Shown: positions 24,648 to 33,541, counted from the stretch's first letter. The stretch: 64,000 nt of DNA from an uncultured Spartobacteria bacterium (GCA_937960895.1 CALCJD010000146.1:62001-126000), one strand, 5' to 3'. Numbers and translations are program-made. The notes: generated by a model not told the origin, from the sequence alone.

Positions 24648-24993
24648 GGTTGGACTTTGCATGAAAAAGACGAAAGAAAGACTCATGCGAAAAACTGGCC
24701 ACCGAATGACGGGCGCGAAAACTGACCTCTCATGCGCGGCATGAGTTAAACTTCGCGGGAATAAGATTGCATCTGCGTCATTCGGGAAATCTGCGGTGTC
24801 CGTCCTTCGGGGACGTTCACTTCGGCAGGATGTATATGAGTTTGCGAAGGGCGCAAGCGGAAAATGCAGGCGGGGACCGCCCTTTCGGCGTTTTTTCGCC
24901 GGATCGGGACAAAAGTCGGGGGCAAAGGCGCAAAATCGGCAAGCAAGCTGGTCACCTTGCACAATTTCTGATAAACAGCGGGGCTCCTCACGA
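24638..24993. promoter_or_regulatory. Divergent infC / ECF sigma regulatory region
   Basis: A 356-bp gap with no credible gene, holding the infC and sigma-factor promoters. It contains a perfect palindrome, CTCATGC-gcg-GCATGAG at 24729-24745. An extra half-site, ACTCATGC, lies at 24681-24688 and recurs inverted at 24739-24746. This arrangement suggests a dimeric regulator site between the divergent genes. No confident -35/-10 pair was identified. Confidence 0.5.
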
Positions 24994-25581
24994 ATGGACG
25001 ACGCACCGGAAATCCCCGACGAAGAATTGGTGGCCCGCACGCAGGCGGGGGATCCGGACGCGTTCGACGAACTGGTCCTGCGCTACAGCAAGAGGTTGTA
25101 CGGCCTGATTTACAACATGACGTCCAACCACGAGGACACCAACGACCTTCTGCAGGAGGTCTTTGCCAAGGCCTATCGCTCGATCAAGGGGTTTCAGCGG
25201 AAATCCAGTTTTTACACCTGGCTGCATTCGATTGCGGTCAACATGACCATCAACTTCCTGAAAAAGCGCGGCCGGCGGCAGAGCACCAGCATCGACGACG
25301 AGGAGGCGGGGCTGCAGTTCGACAAGGAATTCCTGGAAGCCACCGAGGGGAGCGACCCCCGGCGGGAGGCGAATCTCTCGGAACTCCAACAAAGATTGAA
25401 CGAGGCCTTGCAAAAGCTGTCTCACGAACATAGAGCGGTGGTTACGATGTTCGACATTCAAGGCATGCCCCACGCGGAGATCGCGAAGATCCTGCGCGTC
25501 TCCGAGGGCACCGTGAGGTCGCGACTCTTTTACGCCCACCGCCAGTTGCAAAATTACCTGGAAGAGTTTATCAAACAATAG
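24994..25581 (+). CDS. ECF-type RNA polymerase sigma factor (RpoE-like)
   Basis: A 195-residue sigma-70 family protein with only regions 2 and 4. Region 2 spans about residues 20-90 and includes DLLQEVFAKAYRSI and SSFYTWLHSIAVNMT. Region 4 (about 135-190) has the helix-turn-helix MPHAEIAKILRVSEGTVRSRLF. ATG at 24994 (MDDAPEIPDEELVAR) was chosen over an upstream in-frame ATG at 24796, whose extra 66 residues are not sigma-like. It is followed 9 bp later by a one-TM protein and then an HtrA-like protein, the usual layout of an envelope-stress sigma/anti-sigma unit. Confidence 0.92.
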   Translation: MDDAPEIPDEELVARTQAGDPDAFDELVLRYSKRLYGLIYNMTSNHEDTNDLLQEVFAKAYRSIKGFQRKSSFYTWLHSIAVNMTINFLKKRGRRQSTSIDDEEAGLQFDKEFLEATEGSDPRREANLSELQQRLNEALQKLSHEHRAVVTMFDIQGMPHAEIAKILRVSEGTVRSRLFYAHRQLQNYLEEFIKQ

Positions 25582-25590
25582 TAATCGGCC

Positions 25591-26022
25591 ATGGGAGACG
25601 AACTTGATATATCGAAGTTGTTGCGGCAGAGACGATTCATTGAACCTCCGCCGGAATATTTCGACAAGTTCCTCCGGGATTTTCGTCGGCGCCAGCGTGC
25701 GGAGCTGATTCAGCGGTCGGCGTGGGAGATTTTCTGGGACCGGATCGCCTCCGTGGCGCCCCACTTCCGGGTCCCGCAATACGCCTATGCGGTCATTGCG
25801 GTCATGGCCGCCTCCGCCTCGACCTTCATCCTCACCCGGCCGGCTCCCGTCACCAATCAGGTGGCCGTCGCGGAGGCCCCGGCAACCTTTTCGCTGACGT
25901 CGCCCAAACCGGTCACCATCGGAGACACCCGTGCCGTTTCGACCCGTCCGACGGGACCCCTGCCGTCGCATTACGTGCTCCCCTCCAGGCCTGTGAGTAA
26001 TGAGCAACCGCTCAGTTTTTAA
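25591..26022 (+). CDS. Probable anti-sigma factor, single membrane span
   Basis: A 143-residue protein with an N-terminal charged cytoplasmic region of about 60 residues, one hydrophobic helix (about 64-82, YAYAVIAVMAASASTFIL) and a Pro/Ser/Thr-rich outer region. Size, topology and position directly after an ECF sigma gene suggest it binds and holds the sigma factor at the membrane. No zinc anti-sigma motif (HxxxCxxC) is present, so the assignment rests on context. It overlaps the next gene by 23 bp. Confidence 0.6.
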   Translation: MGDELDISKLLRQRRFIEPPPEYFDKFLRDFRRRQRAELIQRSAWEIFWDRIASVAPHFRVPQYAYAVIAVMAASASTFILTRPAPVTNQVAVAEAPATFSLTSPKPVTIGDTRAVSTRPTGPLPSHYVLPSRPVSNEQPLSF

Positions 26023-27049
26023 GCGGTCCCCGCTCTCCCGGGAGACCCTCCTTTTCCTCCTCGTTCTGTTGACCGCCGGGTCGCTTCGGGCCGACGACGA
26101 CCTGTGCAACAAGATCGCCGAAGTGCGTCGGATTTTCGAGGAACGGCGCAACGCGGTGGTGCGCATCGAGGCGTTCGACCGTCACGGCAAGATCGTCGGA
26201 ACGGGATTTTTTGTGGATCCGCTGGGAACGCTCTACACGCTGGCGGGGATCGTCGCGAATGCGGACGAGATTTTTGTCGTGCAGGGAGACAAGCGCCTTC
26301 CGGCCGAGTTGCTGATCACGGATGCCCGCAGTGGCGTGGCGCTCATCAAGGTGGACAGCAAGTCGCCCTTCATTCCGATCGGCCACGCCAAGGGGCTTTC
26401 CCTGGCGGATCCGGTGATGTCCATCGGGTATCCGATGGAAATGGATGCCACGCCGACCTTTGGCATCCTGGGGGGATTTGACCGCAAGTTTTTGGGCAAA
26501 TATTTCGTCACCACCCATCTTCGGGCCAACATGCCGGTGCAGGCCGGATTCAGCGGCGCACCGCTCCTCGACCTTGAGGGGCGTGCCGTGGGCATCATTG
26601 TCGCCGGCATCGGCAACGGCAGCGCATGCTACGCCCTTCCCATTGAAGCCGCGGAGAAAATCCGCACGGACTACGCCCGGTTTGGCGAGGCCCACCACGG
26701 CTGGATCGGCGTGACGGTGGAATCGAGCCCGGCGGAGGTGGAAGGTTCGCAGGTTCGCATTACCGAACTGGGCGCCGAGACACCCGCCATGAGGGCCGGG
26801 CTCAAGAACGGCGACATCCTCCTGCAGGTCGGAGACGTGAAGATCCGGGATGTCGAGGATGTGATCGACGCCGCCTACTATCTCACCGCCGATGACATGG
26901 TGACCATCCGGGTCGCCCGCGACGGAAAGCCCGTCGACATCGATGTCCTGGCGGAAATGCATCCGACGCTCAAACCCCGCGGGCCCGGTGTGAACGTCTT
27001 TGAGCCCCCCCTGACGAGCAATCTCATGCTCGGGGGGCCCCACCAATAG
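26000..27049 (+). CDS. HtrA/DegP-like PDZ protein with degenerate catalytic triad
   Basis: A 349-residue secreted protein: signal peptide (to about residue 30), trypsin-like domain (about 45-220) and one PDZ domain (about 235-315, containing ETPAMRAGLKNGDIL). The fold pattern is that of HtrA, but two triad residues are missing. The expected NxHVV segment reads TLAGIVANAD, with Gly83 for His. The SDxAL segment reads SGVALIKVD, with Gly112 for Asp. Only the serine of GFSGAP (Ser185) is retained. Peptidase activity is therefore unlikely. In an operon with sigma and anti-sigma genes it could act as a non-catalytic sensor or binding partner; that role is inferred. Confidence 0.82.
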   Translation: MSNRSVFKRSPLSRETLLFLLVLLTAGSLRADDDLCNKIAEVRRIFEERRNAVVRIEAFDRHGKIVGTGFFVDPLGTLYTLAGIVANADEIFVVQGDKRLPAELLITDARSGVALIKVDSKSPFIPIGHAKGLSLADPVMSIGYPMEMDATPTFGILGGFDRKFLGKYFVTTHLRANMPVQAGFSGAPLLDLEGRAVGIIVAGIGNGSACYALPIEAAEKIRTDYARFGEAHHGWIGVTVESSPAEVEGSQVRITELGAETPAMRAGLKNGDILLQVGDVKIRDVEDVIDAAYYLTADDMVTIRVARDGKPVDIDVLAEMHPTLKPRGPGVNVFEPPLTSNLMLGGPHQ

Positions 27050-27083
27050 TCCGTCCGCAGGCGGCTCCCCGCCCTCCCCGTTT

Positions 27084-28076
27084 TCAGGCCACGGCCATCC
27101 GGCCGGCAAGGGCCGCCAGGTGTCCGGCGGCAATGTCCTCGAGTTCGGAAAGCGAGGCCACGTGGGACAGCTTCTCCCGAAGTTTGGCCCCGCCCGGCAG
27201 GCCCTTGGTATAGGCCATGAGGCGGGCGCGCATGGATTTCATGGCCATCTGTTCGTCTCCGCGCCAGGCAATCTCGGCGGCACAGTGGTCGCAAATCAGC
27301 CGCCAGCGTTCCTCGTAAGTCGGCGGAGCGGGCACCCCGCCCGTTTCCAGCGCCTGCCGGATTTCGGAAAAAACCCACGGGGACGCCATGGCTGCGCGAC
27401 CGATCATCAGCCCCGCAACGGCGGTTTCCCGCCGGCGGCGCAGCGCGTCCGCGGCCGAGGAAATGTCACCGTTGCCAATGACGGGAACCGACACCGCCGC
27501 GGCGACCTCCCCGATGACCGACCAGTCCGCGGCTCCGGAATATCCCTGGGCCTTCGTCCGTCCATGCACGGCGATACGGGTCACCCCGCAGTCCTGCAGA
27601 AGCCGGGAGGTCTGCACCGCGTTGATCGACCGGGCGTCCCAGCCGATGCGGATCTTGGCGGTCACCGGAACCGGCGCCGCGGCGCGCACCACCGCTTCGG
27701 CCACCCTTGCCATCAGGGGACAATCCTTCAGCAGGGCGGAACCGCCGTTCTTGCAAACCACCTTGTTGACCGGACAGCCGAAGTTCAGGTCGAGAAAATC
27801 CGGCCGCACCCAGTCGATCACCGCGCGGGCGGCTTCCGCCAGATGTTCCGGATCGGCCCCGAAAAGCTGGACCCCGATCGGGCGTTCCTCCTCATGAAAC
27901 TCGAGGTAATAGCGCGTTCGGGCGTTGCGGTGAAGAATGCCCTCCGCGGACACAAATTCGGTCGTCAACACATCCGCGCCCCGGGCCTTGCAAATGCGCC
28001 GGAACACGGTGTTGGTCACACCGGCCATGGGAGCCAGAAACAAGGGAAAATCCGCGGGCATGTCGAAGGGTAGCAT
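27084..28076 (-). CDS. dusB: tRNA-dihydrouridine synthase
   Basis: A 330-residue FMN-dependent TIM-barrel enzyme that reduces uridines in the tRNA D-loop. LAPMAGVTNTVFRRI at the N-terminus, LDLNFGCPVNKVV, AVHGRTKAQGYSG and VIGNGDI are all standard Dus motifs. Length and motifs fit DusB best, though the exact tRNA position cannot be read from sequence. It starts 54 bp after the PBP1A-like gene in the same direction and is convergent with the HtrA-like gene. Confidence 0.93.
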   Translation of the reverse strand: MLPFDMPADFPLFLAPMAGVTNTVFRRICKARGADVLTTEFVSAEGILHRNARTRYYLEFHEEERPIGVQLFGADPEHLAEAARAVIDWVRPDFLDLNFGCPVNKVVCKNGGSALLKDCPLMARVAEAVVRAAAPVPVTAKIRIGWDARSINAVQTSRLLQDCGVTRIAVHGRTKAQGYSGAADWSVIGEVAAAVSVPVIGNGDISSAADALRRRRETAVAGLMIGRAAMASPWVFSEIRQALETGGVPAPPTYEERWRLICDHCAAEIAWRGDEQMAMKSMRARLMAYTKGLPGGAKLREKLSHVASLSELEDIAAGHLAALAGRMAVA

Positions 28077-28130
28077 TCCCGGAGGGGCTTCGCCAGCACT
28101 TCGGGCGGGCGCCGTCGGGTCCCCGGAGAC

Positions 28131-30749
28131 CTAGAAATTGATCGGTTCGGGCGTGGGCGCCTGGATGGCCGGAACGTCCACCGGCGAATCCAGCGGCATG
28201 ACCGCCTCGGCCTTGCGCACCTCCGGTTCGGCTGCGGGAACCTGGGCCGCGGCCACAGGCTGGTCGGCGGGGGCCGCCGCCGGCGCGTCCTCTCCATCCG
28301 GCTGCGGCGAGGAATCCCCGTCCTCCCGGGTCACCGGCAGGGCCCTCTTGACCTCCACTTCTTCGAGGCGAACGGTCGTCGGACGCACGGAGTTGTAGAC
28401 ATCGTTCAATCCCAGCAAAGGAGGCGACATCACCGCCACCGGACGGACCGTGGACAGATCGACCACCGCCGTGGGACGCGGCCATTCCTCCTGTTCATAT
28501 ACCCGGGCGTAATTGCGAATGCCTCCGCCATGGACATCACAGCGGATGTTCGGCGTCTGCTCCTCGGTGGCAAATTCCGTGTAGGTGCAGGGCTGTTCGA
28601 CAGTCTCCCCGTTCCGGATCGTCTGCACCACACATTTCGGCGTCGCCAGGAGCCCGGACGCCCGGCAGATCTCGACCGGCTTCAGCGTGTCCGGACGCGG
28701 AATCGTCACCGCAGGGAAACGCTCCGCCGCCTGGTTCATCACCTTGGTCCAGATCGGCAGGGCCAGATCCTTGCCAAAGGCCCCGCGGTAAATCGACGTG
28801 GGCCGGTCAAATCCGACCCAGACCCCGCAGGTGACCGAGCTGTTGTACCCGAAGAAATAGGTGTCGGTGAAATTGTAGGCCGTGCCGGTCTTGCCTCCCG
28901 CCGGCATGTCCCTCAGACCGTATTCGGAAAAGGCCACGGAACCCGTGCCAAGCCGCAGGGCTTCAACCAGGCCGGCGTGGACCTGCCAGGCCGCCTCGGG
29001 ACTGATGGCATGAACCTTCTCGGGAGCCTTGGAAAAAATCGTCTCCCCCGCGGCATCGGTGATCTTTTCGATGATGTAGGTCTCCTTGGGACGGAAACCG
29101 CCGTTGGGAAACACCGTGTAGGCGAGGGTCAGTTCGGACAGCGTCGCCACACTGCTTCCCAAAAATGTGTTGTTGTAGTTCTGCAGCGGCGAAGTGATCC
29201 CCGCGGCCCGCGCCACCCGGATCACTTCGTCCAGTCCGGTCCGGAGTCCGAGACGCACCGTGGCGGCATTTTTGCCAAGCGCCAGGGCCGCCCGGGTGGG
29301 AATCGGTCCCTCATAGTCATTGTCGGCCCGCTCCACCCCCCATTCTCCCAGGATTCCGGCGTCGCCCCCCACCCCGACGTAGCGGTTGTCCATGCAGGCA
29401 TCCTCCACCAAGTCGCCCGGGAAAATGCCCTTTTCGTAGGCGGCGGCAAAAACGAAGGGCGTGAAGGCGGTGCCGGCCGGTCGGCGCGCCATGGTGGCGC
29501 GGTTGAATTCGCTGTGCTTGAAATCACGTCCCCCCACCATCGCGAGAATGCCTCCGGTGGAGTTCTCCAGCGCCATCACCGCACCCTGCAGATATTTGGG
29601 CTCGGGCACACGGATGCTCATGTTGCCCTGATTGATCTCCTCCTCGATGGGCCTGGCAATTTCCCGGAAGGCCTCGAAGGTCACATGTTTGTACCCCGGA
29701 CGCTGCTCGATCCGGGCCAGGGTTTCCCGCATGGCCGCCTCGGCGGTCCTCTGCATGTCCTGGTCCAGGGTGGTGTAAATCCGGAACCCGCCGTTCATCG
29801 CGCGGTCATAACCGAGCGAGGCAATGGCCTGCTGACGGATGTAATCGATCGCGTAGGACACCTTGAACGGGTTGGTCCGCTTCTTCACAATGAGCGGCGC
29901 GTTCACCTCGAGCTCGTAGGTCTGGCGGCTGATGAACCCCTCCTCGCGCATCTTGCGAAGCACGACATTGCGGGTCCTCGTGGCGCGTTCCTTGTTTCGC
30001 CACGGCGACAGATTTGTCGGGTTCTTCAAAAGGCCCGCCAGCATCGCACACTGCCCGATTTCGAGATCCTTTGCGCTGCGGCCAAAATACCCGCGAGCGG
30101 CCGCCTCCACCCCGTAGAAGCCGCTCCCGAAATAGACGCGGTTCAGATACAGCTCCATGATCTGATCCTTCGTGAAGTGCTTCTCGATCCGCTCGGCGAG
30201 GAAGATTTCCAGAATCTTCCGCTTGTAGGTGCGCTCACGCAGGTCAAAGGAATTGCGCGCCACCTGCTGGGTCACCGTGCTCGCCCCCTGCGCAATGCGC
30301 CCCCGCCGGTAATTCGCCAGGGCGGCCCGGATCACCCCCATGTAATCCACGCCCTTGTGCCGGTAAAACTTGTTGTCCTCCGCCGCGATCACGGCCTTCA
30401 CCATCATCGGATTGATCTCGCTCAGGGGAACGGGATGGCGATTCTGGATGAAAATCTTGCCCAACTCGTTGCCCTTCCGGTCCAGAATGATCGAGGCGGC
30501 CTCCATCTTGGACATCTGACTGAGGTCGAACTGCTCCGCCTGCTTTTCAAACTGCGCGGAGACATAAACGTACGCCGCCCAGCCGATCACCAGGACGAGG
30601 AGCATCAAAAGCACGGGCACGTAAAACCACCAGCGCAGAAAAAACGCCTTTTTAGGCCTGCGCTTCGCCGGTTTTTCCCAACTGTAACGATGCTTGCTGA
30701 TTCGAGGTTCTTCCCATGTTTTTCCCCTTCGCGCAAACGCGAAATTCAT
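28131..30749 (-). CDS. Class A penicillin-binding protein with degenerate transpeptidase active site
   Basis: An 872-residue bitopic membrane protein of PBP1A architecture. It has a basic cytoplasmic tail, one TM helix (about 47-72), a GT51 glycosyltransferase domain (AAEDNKFYRHKGVD, QGASTVTQQVARN, KILEIFLAERIE), a transpeptidase-like domain and a long Pro/Ala/Glu-rich tail. The GT motifs look intact. In the transpeptidase domain the SxxK box reads TAFT (Thr427, Thr430) inside RRPAGTAFTPF. The SxN box reads GKN (492-494). KTG is kept (620-622). Serine acyl-enzyme chemistry therefore seems lost, leaving a glycan polymerase. ATG at 30749 gives a normal cytoplasmic tail; the longer frame is not family-like. 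Confidence 0.85.
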   Translation of the reverse strand: MNFAFARRGKTWEEPRISKHRYSWEKPAKRRPKKAFFLRWWFYVPVLLMLLVLVIGWAAYVYVSAQFEKQAEQFDLSQMSKMEAASIILDRKGNELGKIFIQNRHPVPLSEINPMMVKAVIAAEDNKFYRHKGVDYMGVIRAALANYRRGRIAQGASTVTQQVARNSFDLRERTYKRKILEIFLAERIEKHFTKDQIMELYLNRVYFGSGFYGVEAAARGYFGRSAKDLEIGQCAMLAGLLKNPTNLSPWRNKERATRTRNVVLRKMREEGFISRQTYELEVNAPLIVKKRTNPFKVSYAIDYIRQQAIASLGYDRAMNGGFRIYTTLDQDMQRTAEAAMRETLARIEQRPGYKHVTFEAFREIARPIEEEINQGNMSIRVPEPKYLQGAVMALENSTGGILAMVGGRDFKHSEFNRATMARRPAGTAFTPFVFAAAYEKGIFPGDLVEDACMDNRYVGVGGDAGILGEWGVERADNDYEGPIPTRAALALGKNAATVRLGLRTGLDEVIRVARAAGITSPLQNYNNTFLGSSVATLSELTLAYTVFPNGGFRPKETYIIEKITDAAGETIFSKAPEKVHAISPEAAWQVHAGLVEALRLGTGSVAFSEYGLRDMPAGGKTGTAYNFTDTYFFGYNSSVTCGVWVGFDRPTSIYRGAFGKDLALPIWTKVMNQAAERFPAVTIPRPDTLKPVEICRASGLLATPKCVVQTIRNGETVEQPCTYTEFATEEQTPNIRCDVHGGGIRNYARVYEQEEWPRPTAVVDLSTVRPVAVMSPPLLGLNDVYNSVRPTTVRLEEVEVKRALPVTREDGDSSPQPDGEDAPAAAPADQPVAAAQVPAAEPEVRKAEAVMPLDSPVDVPAIQAPTPEPINF

Positions 30750-30823
30750 CGCGATCACAACCTTGCGCCAAAAAATGATATTGCAAGTCATTTGCGCTTT
30801 ATCCATACAGGATCCCCCGATCC

Positions 30824-30842
30824 GGTGAGGTTCGCCCTCACC
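30824..30842 (+). promoter_or_regulatory. Hairpin masking the porin ribosome-binding site
   Basis: GGTGAGG (30824-30830), a five-base loop TTCGC, and CCTCACC (30836-30842) form a perfect 7-bp stem that ends directly against the ATG at 30843. The only SD-like GAGG lies in the 5' arm, so folding would block initiation. If translation starts at the ATG at 30861 instead, the hairpin lies in the leader. Confidence 0.5.
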
Positions 30843-32240
30843 ATGCCACTGCATTCCATCATGAGACGACTCGCCTGTTTTGCCCTTTTGACCACCACCC
30901 TGCCGGCCCAATCGCCCACCGATCTGGTCGACAGACAGGATGCCGCCGGGGCCCACGTGTCCAAGGCCTCTTCATGGCTCGCCGGCGAGACGGCCACGGG
31001 CGAATGGTGGGGCCTTCGGACGAGGCTGGAGGAGCGGGGGCTCGAAATTTTCGGCGGATACACGGCCGAGGTCTGGGACAACACCACCGGCGGCCGGAAA
31101 CGCGGCGCCGTCTATACGGGATTGCTGGACTTCGGGGTCAATCTGGACCTCGAAGAAGCCCTTGGCTGGAAGGGAGCCAGCATGAACACGACCTGGCTCT
31201 GGCTGAGCGGCCGCGACGCCTCCGAAGATCTGGCAGGCAATTTTCTCACCATTTCCAACATCGCCGGATTCAACACCCTGCGCCTGCTCGAACTCTGGTT
31301 TCAGCAAAACCTTCTCGACGACAGGATCTCCGTGCGTTTCGGGCAGATCACCGCCGATTCCGAGTTTGTGATCTCGGACTACGCCGGCACCTTCATCAAC
31401 GGCACCTTCGGCTGGCCGGCCTTTTTGTATATGAACCTTCCCGCGGGCGGTCCGGGTTATCCGATGGGCACCCTGGGGGTGCGCCTCGCCCTGCATCCGG
31501 TGGATTGGTTCACGTTCCAGTCGGCGGTCTTTCAGGGCAATGTCTATGACCAGAACGTCAACCGCCATGGCTTCCGCTGGCGGCTCGACGGCGAAAACGG
31601 GTTTTATTTCCTGAACGAGGCCCAGGTCCGCTGGAACCACCGTGCGGAGGAACCCGGCCTGCCCGGACAGGCCAAGGCGGGAATGTGGATGCAAACCGGC
31701 CGACTCGCCGACGTGCTGGCCGACACCACCAACTCCGGCAACTACGGATGGTATTTCATCGTTGATCAAATGCTCCACCGGGAAACGCCCGCGGTCCCCG
31801 CCCCCGCCGGCGGCCAATCCGGGGAAGGCAAGGCGGTCCGGAACGTCCGCGACGGCAAATCCTTTGGTACTCCCGTTGAAAAATCCGCCCAAGGCCTCGG
31901 CTGGTTTGGCCGCATCGCCTTTGCGCCGGAGGATCGGAATTTCCTGAATTTTTATTTCGACACCGGCTTCACCTACCAGGGACTCCTTCCCACCCGTGAC
32001 AATGATGTGATCGGCATCGCGTTTGCCTTCGCCCAACCCGGCGCCACCGCGCGCCGTTCGCTCGTCGACGAAGGCTCGGTGGGTGTCGGCGCGGAAATGG
32101 TGCTCGAGGCCACCTACCAGGCGCAGATCACGCCCTGGCTCATCATCCAGCCCGACCTGCAGTTCATCATCCATCCCGGCGGCACGCGCGATTTCGGCAA
32201 TGCGTTTGTCGTCGGCGCGCGCGCGGCCATCACGTTCTGA
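30843..32240 (+). CDS. OprB-type carbohydrate-selective porin
   Basis: A 465-residue outer-membrane beta-barrel with a signal peptide (ending near TTTLPAQ). It has alternating amphipathic strands, aromatic residues at strand ends and a C-terminal phenylalanine (GARAAITF). Segments such as WWGLRTRLEERGLEIFGGY, LLELWFQQNLLDDRISVRFGQI and GIAFAFAQPG match the OprB family, which passes glucose and other sugars. An alternative start is the ATG at 30861. It is divergent from the PBP gene, with 93 bp between them. Confidence 0.88.
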   Translation: MPLHSIMRRLACFALLTTTLPAQSPTDLVDRQDAAGAHVSKASSWLAGETATGEWWGLRTRLEERGLEIFGGYTAEVWDNTTGGRKRGAVYTGLLDFGVNLDLEEALGWKGASMNTTWLWLSGRDASEDLAGNFLTISNIAGFNTLRLLELWFQQNLLDDRISVRFGQITADSEFVISDYAGTFINGTFGWPAFLYMNLPAGGPGYPMGTLGVRLALHPVDWFTFQSAVFQGNVYDQNVNRHGFRWRLDGENGFYFLNEAQVRWNHRAEEPGLPGQAKAGMWMQTGRLADVLADTTNSGNYGWYFIVDQMLHRETPAVPAPAGGQSGEGKAVRNVRDGKSFGTPVEKSAQGLGWFGRIAFAPEDRNFLNFYFDTGFTYQGLLPTRDNDVIGIAFAFAQPGATARRSLVDEGSVGVGAEMVLEATYQAQITPWLIIQPDLQFIIHPGGTRDFGNAFVVGARAAITF

Positions 32241-32338
32241 GCGCCGGAGGTCCGGCAGGCCCGACCCGCGACGCTTCGTTCCCCGGCCCGTCGCTGGAGG
32301 ACTTGCCCCATGTGCACGCGCCGAGTAGCTTCGCGTTG

Positions 32339-33541
32339 ATGAAGGCCCTTCTCCTGACCAACGAATATCCGCCCCACATCTACGGTGGCGCCGGCGTGCA
32401 TGTGCAGTACCTCAGCCGCGAACTGGCGAAGCTGATGTCGGTGGAGGTTCGGTGCTTCGGCGACCAGAATGTCGTGAAGGGCAACCTGACCGCCTTGGGA
32501 TTTGGCCTCGTCTCGAGCGCCTACACCTGCCCGAAACCCCTGCGCTCCGTCTTCGGCGCGCTGCAGCGGTGTCTCGATTTCAACACGACCCACATCGACG
32601 CCGATGTGGTGCATTGCCACACGTGGTACTCCCACTGGGGCGGCCTCCTCGCCAAACTCAACTACGGGCTCCCGCTGGTCGTGACCGTTCACAGCCTCGA
32701 ACCGCTCCGGCCGTGGAAACGCGAACAGCTGGGCGGCGGATACGACTTCACCTGCTGGCTGGAAAAAACCACCATGGAAATGGCCGACGCGGTCATCGCC
32801 GTCTCCCAGGAAACGAAGCGCGACGTGGAGCGGCTTTTCCAGATCGCCCCGGAAAAACTGCACGTCATCTACAACGGCATCGACCTCACCGAATATCGGC
32901 CCGTCCCCACCAAAACCTCGCTCAAGCGTTTCGGGATCAATCCGGTCGAACCCTACATCCTCTTCGTCGGACGGATCACGCGGCAGAAGGGCATCATTCA
33001 TCTGGTCAATGCCATCAAACACATGGACCCCGGCTTCCAGGTCGTGCTCTGCGCCGGGGCTCCGGACACGCCGGAAATTGCCGAGGAAATGAAACGCGCC
33101 GTCGCCGCCGCCCAGCGGATCCGGCCGGGAGTGATCTGGATCGAGGAGATGGTCGACGCCAAGACCAAGGTCGAACTCTACAGCAACGCCTCGGTTTTCG
33201 TCTGTCCGTCCATTTACGAACCCTTCGGCATCATCAATCTCGAAGCCATGGCCTGCGGCGTGCCCGTGGTGGCCAGCGCGGTGGGCGGCATCCAGGAGGT
33301 CGTCGTGCATGGAGAGACCGGCTACCTTGTTTATCTCGACCAGATGAACGAGAGTCCGTTTGAGCCCCTGCAGCCGGCGAAATTCTCCCGCGATCTGGCC
33401 GGTCGGGTGAACGAATTGATGGCCGACCCGGCCAAACGGCGCGCCTTCGGGGCCGCCGGACGCCGTCGGGTCGAACAGGTCTTCGGCTGGGATGCCATTG
33501 CGCGGCAAACCGCCGATCTTTATGCCTCCCTCGTGCAGTAA
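32339..33541 (+). CDS. Glycogen synthase / GT4 glycosyltransferase, Corynebacterium type
   Basis: A 400-residue GT-B glycosyltransferase of family GT4. The N-terminal nucleotide-sugar loop is NEYPPHIYGGAGVHV, followed by HCHTWYSHWGG. The C-terminal domain has LFVGRITRQKGI and the EPFGIINLEAMACG motif containing the retaining catalytic glutamate. The pattern fits the actinobacterial-type glycogen synthase family, whose members make alpha-1,4-glucan from ADP-glucose or maltose-1-phosphate from ADP-glucose plus glucose-1-phosphate; these cannot be separated by eye. ATG at 32339 was chosen over a TTG at 32303. Confidence 0.85.
   Translation: MKALLLTNEYPPHIYGGAGVHVQYLSRELAKLMSVEVRCFGDQNVVKGNLTALGFGLVSSAYTCPKPLRSVFGALQRCLDFNTTHIDADVVHCHTWYSHWGGLLAKLNYGLPLVVTVHSLEPLRPWKREQLGGGYDFTCWLEKTTMEMADAVIAVSQETKRDVERLFQIAPEKLHVIYNGIDLTEYRPVPTKTSLKRFGINPVEPYILFVGRITRQKGIIHLVNAIKHMDPGFQVVLCAGAPDTPEIAEEMKRAVAAAQRIRPGVIWIEEMVDAKTKVELYSNASVFVCPSIYEPFGIINLEAMACGVPVVASAVGGIQEVVVHGETGYLVYLDQMNESPFEPLQPAKFSRDLAGRVNELMADPAKRRAFGAAGRRRVEQVFGWDAIARQTADLYASLVQ

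Noticed and set aside
24758..24785. ECF-like promoter (gggaat ... cgtca) upstream of the sigma gene
   Set aside because: The spacing between the GGAAT and CGTC elements is about 13 bp, shorter than the 16-17 bp normal for ECF promoters.
28530..30842. Long upstream extension of the porin reading frame
   Set aside because: The open frame upstream of the porin is the antisense shadow of the PBP gene. The porin signal peptide fixes the start at 30843 or 30861.
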